A stretch of 29,593 nt of DNA from JADLHS01 sp964553795 (GCA_964553795.1 CAZKMR010000058.1:1-29593); one strand, 5' to 3'; positions 1 through 8,432 are shown, numbered from the stretch's first letter. Notes: generated from the letters alone by a model not told the origin. A program made the numbers and translations.

Positions 1-14
1 ATCAAGTAACCTAT

Positions 15-1640
15 ATGCCTGCATCATTTCAAATTCTCAGGTTGAACACCGCAGTCGCACGGGGAGCGCACGCGCCCTCGCGTGCGGCGGTTGACGCCCT
101 CGTCAACCGCACCCGAGCGCGCCTCCGCGCGAGTTTCCAACGCGCGGTGGCGCGCGTCGTCCCGGCTGCGAGGCGCAGCCGGACGCACGCGAGGCGCGTG
201 CGCTCCCCATTATTTACTACTGCTTCGTGCGGCGCGGCGTTGTTGCTCGCCGGGTGCGCGGTTGGGCCCAACTACCAACGCCCGGTCGTCAACTCGCCCG
301 CCAACTTCCGCGACGCCACGCATTCCAGCGCCACCAACTCCTTCGCCGATCTGCCGTGGTGGAGCGTCTTCAAAGACCCGGCATTGCAAGCGCTGGTTCG
401 CGACGCGCTCACGAACAACTACGATCTGCGCATCACCCTCGCCCGCGTGGATCAGGCCCGCGCGCTTCAGACCCAGGCGCGTTCGCAGTTTCTGCCCCAA
501 GTCGGCTATGGCGCGGAAGCCAACCGGGGCCGCAACGAATTCCTCGGCACGCCGACGCCAAACGGAGGTCGAACCGGCGACAGTTACCTCGCCGGATTTC
601 AAGCGCTCTGGGAAATTGATCTGTGGGGCCGCGTCCGCCGGATGAATGAAGCCGCCCGCGCCAACTTCATGGCCTCGCAAGAGGGTCGTCGCCACGTCAT
701 GACGTCGCTCGTCAGCGGCGTGGCGCGGACCTACTTCGAGTTGCTGGAGCTGGACGAACAACTCGCCATCGCCCGGCGGACGCGCGATTCCTACCAGCGC
801 ACATTCAAACTTTTTGACGACCAGCGCAGCGCCGGTCTGGCTTCGACGTTGGAACTGGCCCGCGCGAAACTCGCGTTGAAATCCGTTGCCGCAAACATTC
901 CCGAAATCGAGCGGCAAATCGCCCTCAAGGAAAATGAAATCAACCTGCTGCTCGGGCGCCATCCCGGTCCCGTGCCGCGCACCGCGACGCTCCTCGCGCA
1001 GGATCTGCCGGTGGAAATTCCCGTCGGGCTTCCGTCCACCTTGTTGGAGCGACGGCCCGACGTGCGAATGGCGGAACAACAACTCCACGCCGCCCATGCC
1101 GCCGTCGGCGTGGCCGTCGGCGATTTCTTCCCGCGCTTCGGCTTGACCAGTTTCTACGGCGGCGCGAGTTCCGAACTGAACGACTTGTTGACTTCCGGCG
1201 CGAACACCTGGTCGCTGGCGGCGAGCGCAGCCGGGCCGTTGTTCACGGGCGGTCGGTTGACGGGGCGTTATCGGCAGGCCAAAGCCGCGTGCGAAGAAGC
1301 GCGGCTGCATTACCAGCAAACGGCGCTGACCGCTTTCCGCGAAGTGTCCGACGCCCTCATTTCCTGTCGCCGTTTTGATGAAGAGCAGATCGAACAATCC
1401 GAAGCCGTCGGCGCGGGTCGCGAGGCGGTGGCGGTCGCACTGGACCGTTACCGGGAAGGCAAAGCGAGCTACTACGAAGTGCTCGAAGCGCAGCAGCAAC
1501 TCTTCCCGGCGGAAAGAATGCTTTCGCAAATCGAGGCAGGCCGGCGGCTGGCCGTGGTGCAACTTTACCAGGCTTTGGGCGGCGGCTGGTTGCTAAATGA
1601 CTCCGAGTGGTCCAAGGTTGCACAAGATAATTCTCGATGA
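15..1640 (+). CDS. TolC/NodT-family outer-membrane efflux lipoprotein
   Basis: Outer-membrane channel component of a tripartite (probably RND) efflux system, anchored as a lipoprotein. A type II signal is visible: FTTASCGAALLLAGC, with the lipid-accepting Cys at residue 81 counted from ATG 15. It is followed by VGPNYQRP, the standard mature N-terminus of this family. Two outer-membrane-efflux repeats follow, alpha-helical and rich in Ala, Gln and Arg, to residue 541. Residues 16-65 are Arg/Ala-rich and encoded by a palindromic element (61-208), so the annotated N-terminus is doubtful. An in-frame GTG at 198 gives a neat 20-residue lipoprotein signal and may be the start used. ATG 15 has no clear ribosome-binding site. 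Bases 1-9 could be the end of an upstream gene (Ile-Lys-stop), perhaps the pump or adaptor. The family call is sure; the start is not. Confidence 0.9.
   Translation: MPASFQILRLNTAVARGAHAPSRAAVDALVNRTRARLRASFQRAVARVVPAARRSRTHARRVRSPLFTTASCGAALLLAGCAVGPNYQRPVVNSPANFRDATHSSATNSFADLPWWSVFKDPALQALVRDALTNNYDLRITLARVDQARALQTQARSQFLPQVGYGAEANRGRNEFLGTPTPNGGRTGDSYLAGFQALWEIDLWGRVRRMNEAARANFMASQEGRRHVMTSLVSGVARTYFELLELDEQLAIARRTRDSYQRTFKLFDDQRSAGLASTLELARAKLALKSVAANIPEIERQIALKENEINLLLGRHPGPVPRTATLLAQDLPVEIPVGLPSTLLERRPDVRMAEQQLHAAHAAVGVAVGDFFPRFGLTSFYGGASSELNDLLTSGANTWSLAASAAGPLFTGGRLTGRYRQAKAACEEARLHYQQTALTAFREVSDALISCRRFDEEQIEQSEAVGAGREAVAVALDRYREGKASYYEVLEAQQQLFPAERMLSQIEAGRRLAVVQLYQALGGGWLLNDSEWSKVAQDNSR
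61..208. repeat. Multi-armed palindromic element inside the efflux gene
   Basis: Outer arms 61-85 and 185-208 are inverted repeats; the outer 16 bases match exactly and one base is missing in the right arm. Inside are a perfect 10-bp stem with 4-base loop (87-96 / 101-110) and a 7-bp stem (163-169 / 175-181). The whole would fold as a branched, cloverleaf-like structure. It is read through by the lipoprotein reading frame, just before its signal peptide. I infer a non-coding mobile palindromic element (REP/MITE-like); the sequence style resembles repeats common in Pedosphaera-type genomes. Confidence 0.75.
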
Positions 1641-2002
1641 GTCACGACAGCTGTGCTCAAAGATCCGGTCTTGGAACCCGAGGATTTCAGACAAATGGAG
1701 GTCAATGGCAAAGCAAGGGGCGGTTTTCAACTTCAGATCATTAAGGTCAATACGCGCGTTCTTAAGATAAATACTTTGGATCCCGTGCAGAAAAAAGAGG
1801 CCGAAACTGCCCAAGCGAGTCCAAGTTGACCTTCAGAGCCAAAGCGCAAGTTCTCTTGAGTCCAAGTAATTCCAACCCATCATCAAACCATTGGATAAAA
1901 CCGAAGTCTGGCGCGTCTGCCAATTCCGTCACGTGTGCAACTGTTTTACATTGACGCCTATTTCGCTCGAGCCCCAAGTGCGCTTTTCGGCTCGCGCACC
2001 GA
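1641..2002. other. Convergent intergenic region, no gene seen
   Basis: About 360 bases between the efflux lipoprotein stop (+) and the histidine kinase stop (-). No convincing coding sequence. It is less GC-rich than its neighbours, contains two copies of GAGTCCAAGT (near 1814 and 1858), and holds the tRNA-Leu fragment described separately. No clear terminator hairpin with a T run was found. The base composition and the tRNA remnant suggest old insertion or deletion events. Confidence 0.5.
1904..1938 (-). pseudogene. 5' half of a tRNA-Leu gene (fragment)
   Basis: On the minus strand the 35 bases reproduce a tRNA-Leu 5' half: a 7-base acceptor strand (GCACACG), TG at positions 8-9, the leucine-type D arm with ACGGAATTGGCAGACGC, G26, then anticodon 5' stem CCAGA and loop start CTT. 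Agreement stops in the anticodon loop. The expected 3' stem TCTGG, a T arm and the acceptor partner CGTGTGC are absent in the following 150 bases. It is therefore a broken tRNA, not a working one. A half tRNA can mark the edge of a former integrated element; that is inference. Confidence 0.5.
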
Positions 2003-4027
2003 TTAAGCTTCGGCCGGAACTTTGTCCAACGGCAACGAGATGCGCACCACACCGGGATGCGTGCCGTCCGCCGGCACAATTTCAAGTTTGCCGTGGTGGG
2101 TCTGAATAATCTTGTTGGTCACGGTCAATCCCAACCCCAGACCGACGTTGCGGGTCGTGTAAAACGGCGCCACGGCTTTCTGCAAGGCTTCCGTAGTGAA
2201 GCCCGCGCCGTTGTCCTGCACTTCGATGTGCAAGCCCGCCGTCCCGCCGCCGTTCGGACCGGCGTCCAACCGCACGCCCACTTTCGGATCCGTTGGGTTC
2301 GCCTGCAGCGCATTGATCAACACTTCGGTCAACGCGTGCTTGAGCGCCGCGCGATCGCCCTGGATAAATACGGGCTTGTTGTTGTCGTACTTCAACTGCG
2401 CGGCTTTCGCGGGCTGATACTTGCGCGCCTCTTGATATGCTTCTTCGATCAAGGAGGTCAACGGGATGGATTCCGTGGTCGCCACCGAATCGCGCGCCAG
2501 GAAGCGCATCTGGTTGATGAGTCGGTTGACGCGCTTGACGCCTTCGGCCAAGGCTGTGTCCAACGACGCGCGAAATTCGGCGTCGCGATATTTTTCCGCC
2601 AGCAATTGTTGATGGGTCGAGAGCGGCACCATGGCGTTCCCGACTTCGTGCGCCAAACGATCCGCCATGGTTTTAATCATGCGAAGATTGGACGCTTCGA
2701 TTTCGAGGCGGCGCAGTTGTTCACTCTGCGTTTGATCGTCCACGACCAACAAGGCGGAAGCGGGCAGGTTCGAACCCGGTTTGTGAAACGGCACCACCGT
2801 GACGTTGTAAATGGTGCCGGGTGCGCCTTCGGGTTCGTATTTGAATGGGCCGACGGCTGAGCCGGATCGAAGCACTTGATAGACTTTGGCGCCCAACAAC
2901 TGCGGCAGGTCGTTGAATTCCATTTCGCCGGTTGGGCGCGAGACCTGATTGAAGAACTTGCGCGCCATTTTGTTCGCGTGCAGCACCTTCAAATCGCGGC
3001 TGACGACCACGCACGCGCTGTTCAATTCGCGCAGGACGTTGGTCATCATGTCGTGGTTGCCGGCCAATTGATCGTGCAACCAGATGTTGCGCACAGCCAG
3101 GCCCACTTGTTCGAGCAAATGGAAAATCAATTCCAATTCACTATTGGTCAGCGGTTCGCCCGTGATGCGACCGTCAAAAACGGCAATCCCGAGGAGCGAA
3201 TCCCGGTCGAAGATCGGCACGGCCACCTGACCACCGAGTAATTCAAACTCCTTCTGCGCCTCCAGATCCAATCGCACTTCGTCGCTGCTCCGGCGCAGAA
3301 TCCGCCCCAATCGGAACAGATGTCCGCCGAGTCCGGAATCCAGCGACAATTCAAAATGCTCCAGCAACCCCGGCGATAACCCAATCGCGCTGGCCGCCCG
3401 CAATCGGTGCGACGCCTCGGGCGCGACCGCTGCGCCAAACGCGGAATAATTGGGCCGCAAGAAAATCACCGCGCGGTTCAGACTTACGATGTCGCGCAAC
3501 TGAATCAAAAACTGGCGCAGCATCCCGTCAGCGTTGAGCGAATGGGTCAGGATGGATGAGAAATTGCGTAGAAATGTGAGTGGTTGAGTGGGCGCCGCGA
3601 AACCTGCGGTAATCGGACTCGCCACCACGGTTTCCACTCGCGCCGGAACGGTGGATTGCCCGCCGCTGGCGGGCGCAAAGATTCGGTCCAGCAAAGTGGC
3701 CAAGGCGCGCGGGCGCACCGGTTTGGACAGCACGTGCGTCACGCCGCGCAAATAGGCTTCTTCCTCCCATTCGGATTGCTTCGCGCCGGTGTAGATGATG
3801 ATGGGGCACCGGGAATCGCGCCGGCGCAACCGTTCGACCAGCCACATGTTTTGCACGCCGTTGAATTCCACGTCCACCACCACGCAATGAGCCAGACCGT
3901 GTGCAATCATGGGATCCGCCTCGGCCTCGCCGCTGCGATGGATGATCCGGTATTGCTCCGGGCTCAACCCGGCGCGAATGGTCTCTGCCATTTCCGGGTG
4001 CGACGACAGGACTAGAATGGTTTTCAT
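2003..4027 (-). CDS. Soluble sensor histidine kinase with N-terminal receiver-like domain
   Basis: 674 aa, no membrane segments. Domains in order: receiver-like (about 2-118), GAF (about 150-315), PAS (about 335-440), dimerisation/phosphoacceptor domain with H-box HEVGNAMVPLS (His460), and an HATPase_c domain with N-box (LTEVLINALQAN), G1 DNGAGF and G2 GLGLGL. It would autophosphorylate on His460 in response to a cytoplasmic ligand. The receiver domain keeps the phosphoacceptor region (VVVDVEF), Thr (IIIYTG) and Lys (LSKPV), but the usual acidic pair after beta-1 is replaced by SSHPE, so phosphorylation there may be lost. I chose ATG 4027 because the receiver fold begins at once (MKTILVLSS); a GTG at 4090 would add 21 unrelated residues. 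No partner regulator is adjacent, so the target is unknown. Confidence 0.88.
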   Translation of the reverse strand: MKTILVLSSHPEMAETIRAGLSPEQYRIIHRSGEAEADPMIAHGLAHCVVVDVEFNGVQNMWLVERLRRRDSRCPIIIYTGAKQSEWEEEAYLRGVTHVLSKPVRPRALATLLDRIFAPASGGQSTVPARVETVVASPITAGFAAPTQPLTFLRNFSSILTHSLNADGMLRQFLIQLRDIVSLNRAVIFLRPNYSAFGAAVAPEASHRLRAASAIGLSPGLLEHFELSLDSGLGGHLFRLGRILRRSSDEVRLDLEAQKEFELLGGQVAVPIFDRDSLLGIAVFDGRITGEPLTNSELELIFHLLEQVGLAVRNIWLHDQLAGNHDMMTNVLRELNSACVVVSRDLKVLHANKMARKFFNQVSRPTGEMEFNDLPQLLGAKVYQVLRSGSAVGPFKYEPEGAPGTIYNVTVVPFHKPGSNLPASALLVVDDQTQSEQLRRLEIEASNLRMIKTMADRLAHEVGNAMVPLSTHQQLLAEKYRDAEFRASLDTALAEGVKRVNRLINQMRFLARDSVATTESIPLTSLIEEAYQEARKYQPAKAAQLKYDNNKPVFIQGDRAALKHALTEVLINALQANPTDPKVGVRLDAGPNGGGTAGLHIEVQDNGAGFTTEALQKAVAPFYTTRNVGLGLGLTVTNKIIQTHHGKLEIVPADGTHPGVVRISLPLDKVPAEA

Positions 4028-4397
4028 CACGGGATTAAGACTTCCTTCTGATTGCGGTGCAACTTCCAGCGACGAAATCGAGCGGGCCACGAGAAAACAA
4101 CCTGTTCATCCGGCCCTTGGCAGTCGCGCGACCAACGCGCAACTGACAAAAAACTGCGCCTGAAAGATTCACCGCGCTTAGAAAGACACACGTTCCGTTG
4201 CCGGTCAATCAATTCTTAGGCGAAGGTGTTCACCGAGTCGCAAGAATAACCTGTGAACAACTTGATGCGCTGCCTTGCAACGGCTTCGACCTGCCCGAAA
4301 GACACGCTTTCCAGCTCAGGGATAAGCGCTTATTTGCCGAGCAAACTATCCGTTCTCCCCGGGACCGATCCCGTTGCAACTCCTCGGGTCAATCCCG
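4028..4397. other. Intergenic region, no gene recognised
   Basis: About 370 bases upstream of the histidine kinase and downstream of the fumarase-type gene. The short open frames here lack family features and overlap one another, so I call none real. It should contain the kinase promoter; a TTGACC on the minus strand (4202-4207) is a possible -35 but no good -10 follows it. No hairpin terminator was recognised. Confidence 0.4.
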
Positions 4398-4973
4398 TCA
4401 CATGCGCGATGCCAACGCCGCGCGACTTTGTTCGAAGACATCTTTGTGTAGCGAGTTGCCATGCGCATCAATCGTCACCACCGCCGGAAAATCCACGATC
4501 TCCAACTCCCAAATCGCCTCTGGCGCCCCGAACTCATCCTTGAAATAAACATTGCGCACCCGCTGGACCGCTTGGGCCAACACCTGCGCCGCGCCGCCAA
4601 CACCATGCAAATACACGCAACCATACTCCTGGCACGCCGCGAGAGTCTTGTCACCCATGCCCCCCTTGCCAATGACCCCACGTAACCCGAAATCCCGGAT
4701 CACCTGCCATTGATACGGCTCTTCCCGAATTGATGTCGTCGGTCCGGCCGCTGTGCATTGCCACGAACCATCCGGCTGCTGCATCATCACCGGCCCGCAA
4801 TGGTAAATGATCCCGTCCTTGAAACTGACCCCGGGCGGCAATTTCCCGCCCTCGTGCAGATACTTGTGCACTGCATCGCGTCCCGTAAAAACCACCCCGG
4901 AAATCAACACCTCATCGCCCACTTTGAGCGCGCGGATTTTGTCCTCGGTAAACGGAAAAGTCAGTTTGATCAT
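4398..4973 (-). CDS. Class I fumarase / tartrate dehydratase beta-type subunit
   Basis: 191 aa, the length of the separate beta (C-terminal) subunit of iron-sulfur hydro-lyases (FumA C-terminal domain, TtdB). Visible family motifs: LKVGDEVLISGVVFTGRDA near the N-terminus, YHCGPVM, TAAGPTTSIREEPY (substrate-binding loop) and IGKGGM. These enzymes reversibly hydrate fumarate to malate, or dehydrate tartrate, with the 4Fe-4S cluster held by the alpha subunit. No alpha subunit is adjacent: the neighbours are a histidine kinase and a divergent thuA-like gene. The partner must be elsewhere, or the substrate differs. Family sure, substrate not. Confidence 0.88.
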   Translation of the reverse strand: MIKLTFPFTEDKIRALKVGDEVLISGVVFTGRDAVHKYLHEGGKLPPGVSFKDGIIYHCGPVMMQQPDGSWQCTAAGPTTSIREEPYQWQVIRDFGLRGVIGKGGMGDKTLAACQEYGCVYLHGVGGAAQVLAQAVQRVRNVYFKDEFGAPEAIWELEIVDFPAVVTIDAHGNSLHKDVFEQSRAALASRM

Positions 4974-5053
4974 GGCGCCCGAATTGTTGAACCAAACCCG
5001 CCAAATCGCAATGCCGCTTTTGCCTACTTCTAACCGCGCCGTGCTGCGGGCTA

Positions 5054-5082
5054 TTGACCCCCGGCCTTCGCCCGGCTAGCGT
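5054..5082 (+). promoter_or_regulatory. Candidate promoter for the ThuA-domain gene
   Basis: TTGACC (5054-5059), 17 bases, then TAGCGT (5077-5082), which lies only 6 bases before ATG 5089. If real, the transcript would be nearly leaderless, which fits the lack of a Shine-Dalgarno site. The -10 matches the TATAAT consensus in only three positions, so this is tentative. Confidence 0.3.
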
Positions 5083-5088
5083 CCCGTC

Positions 5089-5844
5089 ATGTTTCCGCGT
5101 CTAATGTTACCCGTTGTCAGCCTGATGCTGCTGACCCATCCGCTCACTCACGTCGCCGCCGAAACCAAACCGCTGCGCGCACTGCTCGTCACCGGCGGAT
5201 GCTGTCACAATTATTCCTTCCAAACTCAACAACTCACCAATGCCCTCGCCAAACTAGCTCCCGTGACTTGGACGATCGTCATGGACGGCGGCAAAGGCAC
5301 GCGCGCCGAAATCTCCCTTTACGACAATCCGGATTGGGCCAAGGAATTCGACGTCGTCGTTCATAACGAATGTTTCGCCGACACGACGAACCCCGAATAC
5401 ATTCGCAAGATCACAAGCGCGCACAAAGCCGGTGTGCCCGCCACGGTGATTCATTGCGCCATGCATACCTATCGCGCCGCGGAGATTGACGATTGGCGGG
5501 AATTTCTCGGCGTCACCAGCAAGCATCACGATCATCAAAGTAAATATCCAGTGAAGCTGACCGAACCCGCGCATCCCATTTTGAAAGGCATCGCCACCGA
5601 TTGGGTGACGCCGATGGACGAACTTTACATCATCGACAAAGTCTGGCCGCACACCAAAACACTCGCCACCTCCGTCAGCGAACGCGACGGCAAAGCGTAT
5701 CCCGTCATTTGGACCAACCAATACGGCCAGGCGCGCGTCTTCGGCACCACCTACGGCCACTCCGACGACATGTGGCGCGATGAGAATTTCCTCCGCCTCG
5801 TTTCCCGCGGCACGCTGTGGGCCGCCGGACGATTGGAAAACTGA
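5089..5844 (+). CDS. Secreted ThuA-domain protein
   Basis: 251 aa. Signal peptide at 1-24 (MFPRLMLPVVSLMLL..., AxA-type site VAA|E). The rest is one ThuA (trehalose utilisation-like) domain of class I glutamine amidotransferase-like fold: ALLVTGGCCHNY after the signal, DVVVHNECFA, PATVIHCAMHTYR, HPILKGIATDW, MDELYIID and the C-terminal VFGTTYGHSDDMW. Such exported proteins are very common in Verrucomicrobia and Planctomycetes and are assumed to act on sugars or their derivatives; the reaction is not established. The gene is divergent from the fumarase-type gene and convergent with the AMP ligase, whose stop is only 9 bases away. Confidence 0.88.
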   Translation: MFPRLMLPVVSLMLLTHPLTHVAAETKPLRALLVTGGCCHNYSFQTQQLTNALAKLAPVTWTIVMDGGKGTRAEISLYDNPDWAKEFDVVVHNECFADTTNPEYIRKITSAHKAGVPATVIHCAMHTYRAAEIDDWREFLGVTSKHHDHQSKYPVKLTEPAHPILKGIATDWVTPMDELYIIDKVWPHTKTLATSVSERDGKAYPVIWTNQYGQARVFGTTYGHSDDMWRDENFLRLVSRGTLWAAGRLEN

Positions 5845-5853
5845 CGCGGCGGA

Positions 5854-7434
5854 CTAGTGACCCGACTCGGCCAAGAATCTTTTCAAGGCCGGATAATCAA
5901 TCTTCGCGTTGTGCCGTGCGTCCACCGGCAGCGCGGCGAAACTTCGCACTTCATCCAGTTGCGCCCAGTTCAATTGCCGTTGCACCGCTTCCAGATCCGG
6001 CAGCGCTAACTCTGTTCGTGGCTCAATTGCCAACAAACGCTTCTCCCCCTGAGCCACAAACGCCGCGCGCCGGATTCCGGGCAATTCCTGCGCCACACAC
6101 TCAACCGCGAACGGATACAACACGCCGCGCGCATCCTGAACTTTTGCCGTACACCGTCCCAACAACCACAGCCGTCCGCGCGCGTCAAATCGTCCGGCGT
6201 CTCCCGTCCGATGCCAGACCGTATCACCGACGCGAAATTTTGTTTCTTCGTCACCGCGTCCCAGGAGATAACCTTTCAACACGTGGTCGCCAGCGACGAC
6301 GATTTCGCCCGCACCACCGGTCATTGCCTGCATTTCTTTGAACTCTGTTTCGCTCAAGTGGCCCAGCGGCTGGCCCCATTGATCCCGGATGACTACGATT
6401 TGAATTTCCGAAATCGGCTCGCCTGCGAGCAGCCCCTGCCCCGCGAGCATTGCGGCCTGATCCTCAGACGAAATTTGCGTCGCACTCACATGCGCAATCG
6501 GCTCGGCTTCGGTCGAGCCATAGACCGCCTCGACTTCTGCTTCTGGCGCAGCGGCTCGCAACTGCCGGAGCAGCTTTGGAAACACCGGCGCACCACCCGT
6601 GTAGATTTTTCGCAACCGCCCGAACCCTTCGCCTGCATTCGGCGCAACCAGAAGTCGCTCGAAGAACGCCGGCGAACCGGCCGAACGCGTCACCTTCAAT
6701 CGCTGCATCTGTTCCAAAACCGGCGCTGCCTCAATGAATCCTGGTCGCCGCAAATCCGCGTCGGGAATCACACTCGTCAGCCCGGATGCCAGATTCGCGA
6801 GCAGAAAAATGGGCAGCGTCGTGAGGTCCACTTCGCCCGGATCGAGTTTGAGGTGCCGCTCCAACACCCGATGTTGCGTGAGCAGAAATCCATGCGTGCG
6901 CACCGCCGCCTTCGGTTGACCCGTGCTGCCACTCGTAAAGGTGAGCAGAGCCGGCGACTCCGCTTCACATGGTTCGCAACCCTCCAGCGGTGCCAGGTGT
7001 CCCGCGCTTTGGAGTGACCTGGCTCCCGGCAGCCATGGCCCGATGACGAACTTCCGCGGAATCCGCCGCACCGCCCTGATCGTCAACCGTAGCAAATGCG
7101 CCTTCGGACTCGCGATCAACGCACGCGGTGTTTGCAACTCGCAGCATCGCTCGATGTGTTCGCGCCCCGCTGCTGGATCAAGAAACATCGCGACCGCTCC
7201 CAATCGGAACACGCCCAGCAACACCACGTACAATTCCGCCGACATCGGATGGAAGATCAGCACCGGATCGCCCGCGCCCAGTCCGGTTTCCCGCAACAAC
7301 GCCGCCACCCGCCGCGAACGTTGGTCCAGTTCCGCGAACGTCGTCACGCGATCCGCGCCGCGCCGCGTCGCAACGATGGCCGGCGCGTCGGGCCGTTGCT
7401 GAACTTGCTTCGCGAGAACTTCGACCAGATTCAT
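5854..7434 (-). CDS. OleC-like AMP-dependent acyl ligase
   Basis: 526 aa adenylate-forming enzyme. P-loop TFTSGSTGQPKAAVR at about 165-179, YGSTEAE, HRTGDAG, and the A10 region RHNAKIDY with catalytic Lys511. From memory, the stretch GLTSVIPDADLRRP and the VDARHNAKI ending resemble OleC (olefin beta-lactone synthetase, also annotated as fatty acid CoA ligase) more than ordinary acyl-CoA synthetases. It would activate a carboxylic or beta-hydroxy acid with ATP. No OleA, OleB or OleD is present. It is the last gene of the seven-gene block; its ATG overlaps the preceding stop as ATGA (7431-7434). The likely role is activating the acid part of the product of this locus. The ligase family is sure; beta-lactone versus CoA chemistry is open. 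Confidence 0.85.
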   Translation of the reverse strand: MNLVEVLAKQVQQRPDAPAIVATRRGADRVTTFAELDQRSRRVAALLRETGLGAGDPVLIFHPMSAELYVVLLGVFRLGAVAMFLDPAAGREHIERCCELQTPRALIASPKAHLLRLTIRAVRRIPRKFVIGPWLPGARSLQSAGHLAPLEGCEPCEAESPALLTFTSGSTGQPKAAVRTHGFLLTQHRVLERHLKLDPGEVDLTTLPIFLLANLASGLTSVIPDADLRRPGFIEAAPVLEQMQRLKVTRSAGSPAFFERLLVAPNAGEGFGRLRKIYTGGAPVFPKLLRQLRAAAPEAEVEAVYGSTEAEPIAHVSATQISSEDQAAMLAGQGLLAGEPISEIQIVVIRDQWGQPLGHLSETEFKEMQAMTGGAGEIVVAGDHVLKGYLLGRGDEETKFRVGDTVWHRTGDAGRFDARGRLWLLGRCTAKVQDARGVLYPFAVECVAQELPGIRRAAFVAQGEKRLLAIEPRTELALPDLEAVQRQLNWAQLDEVRSFAALPVDARHNAKIDYPALKRFLAESGH

Positions 7435-8432
7435 GCGCTGACCTTCAGATCGCGGGTAAACAGGGCATAACGCCGGAACGGCTTCGCGTAATGCCCACTG
7501 AGATTCAGGGAATTGTTCGTCTCATGCATCAACGCATGGATGACCCGTCGGAAACCCAGCGCCCGTGCCGCTTCCTGGCAGCGAGCCACCAGCACATTGC
7601 CCAAACCCGCTTGCGCGCGTCCCGGCAGCACTGCCACCGTTTTCAATACCATCGTATCCACGGCCTGCCCGCGTTGTGCTTGCGCGAGATCGGGAATGCC
7701 GAAGACAAAACCCACCGGTTCGCCTTCGCGTTCTGCCAACAAGACCAATTCCGGTCGCACGTGGGGCCGAATCGCTTCGTTCTGTGACACGAACTCCGCC
7801 TCACTGATGGGTGTGTAGAGATAATTCTCGCGAAAACTGACGGCCGACACGGCATAGATGCGCTGTAACTCGGCCGTGAAGTCCGCCGGATTCAGCGATC
7901 GCAAGCGCACACCCACCGCCTCCAGCCGCGCCCACGTTCGTGGCAGCCGCGGATCGGTCACGGATAAATCATCATTCAGCGCCGAGAAGTACGTCGCCAA
8001 CGTGGTGAAACCTGCCGCCGCAAACCAACGCGGCCACGAGTCGGGATTGTCGGGTTCGAGAAAAAATGTCGGTTCACTGCCGCGCTCCGTCAGCAAGCGA
8101 TAGCGGCGCCACGTATTTCCATCCATCGGCCCGATGGCTCGTGTGCAGCCATTGCCTCGCAACTGGTCAACCGCCGCTTCCAGCAACTCCCGTGTTGCGG
8201 TCTCATCCACCGCCGCAAAATGTCCGAGCACTCCCGGTGTTTCGTTGGTCAGGGGCGGCACGACACTCCACCAAAGCGAACCACGAGCGACCATCATTTC
8301 CCCGCGCAATACCACAATGTGAGCATCCGCGCGTTGCGCGGCGCATTGCTTTGCCGCGTCAAACGGCGGCAACGATTCATGCGACGCGAAGCGATTCTCT
8401 TTCAGTTCGGTTACTCGAAAGATTTTGACCAT
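7431..8432 (-). CDS. GNAT-like acyltransferase of the lipid block
   Basis: 333 aa with two GNAT-like halves. Visible: IGPMDGNTWRRYRLLTE and PTFFLEPDNPDSWP in the first half, FRENYLYTPISEAEF in the middle, and in the second half LVLLAEREGEPVGFVFG followed by VLKTVAVLPGRAQAGLGNVL, the acetyl-CoA-binding beta4/alpha3 region. This is a conserved but functionally unassigned type of N-acyltransferase. It overlaps the membrane kinase gene by 22 bases and the ligase gene by 4, so translation is probably coupled and its partner substrate may come from those enzymes. I infer that it transfers an acyl group onto an amine or hydroxyl of the product; the acceptor is unknown. Confidence 0.75.
   Translation of the reverse strand: MVKIFRVTELKENRFASHESLPPFDAAKQCAAQRADAHIVVLRGEMMVARGSLWWSVVPPLTNETPGVLGHFAAVDETATRELLEAAVDQLRGNGCTRAIGPMDGNTWRRYRLLTERGSEPTFFLEPDNPDSWPRWFAAAGFTTLATYFSALNDDLSVTDPRLPRTWARLEAVGVRLRSLNPADFTAELQRIYAVSAVSFRENYLYTPISEAEFVSQNEAIRPHVRPELVLLAEREGEPVGFVFGIPDLAQAQRGQAVDTMVLKTVAVLPGRAQAGLGNVLVARCQEAARALGFRRVIHALMHETNNSLNLSGHYAKPFRRYALFTRDLKVSA

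Noticed and set aside
210..1562. Long open frame (450 codons) on the minus strand opposite the efflux gene
   Set aside because: It is an antisense shadow in GC-rich DNA, without recognisable motifs, fully covered by a well-supported gene on the other strand.
1700..1938. Intron-bearing tRNA-Leu (group I intron in the anticodon loop)
   Set aside because: The break is near the right place, but no 3' tRNA half and no group I core were found in the next 200-odd bases.
4198..4548. Small plus-strand open frames between the kinase and fumarase-type genes
   Set aside because: They overlap each other and the 3' end of the fumarase-type gene, with no ribosome-binding site or family feature.
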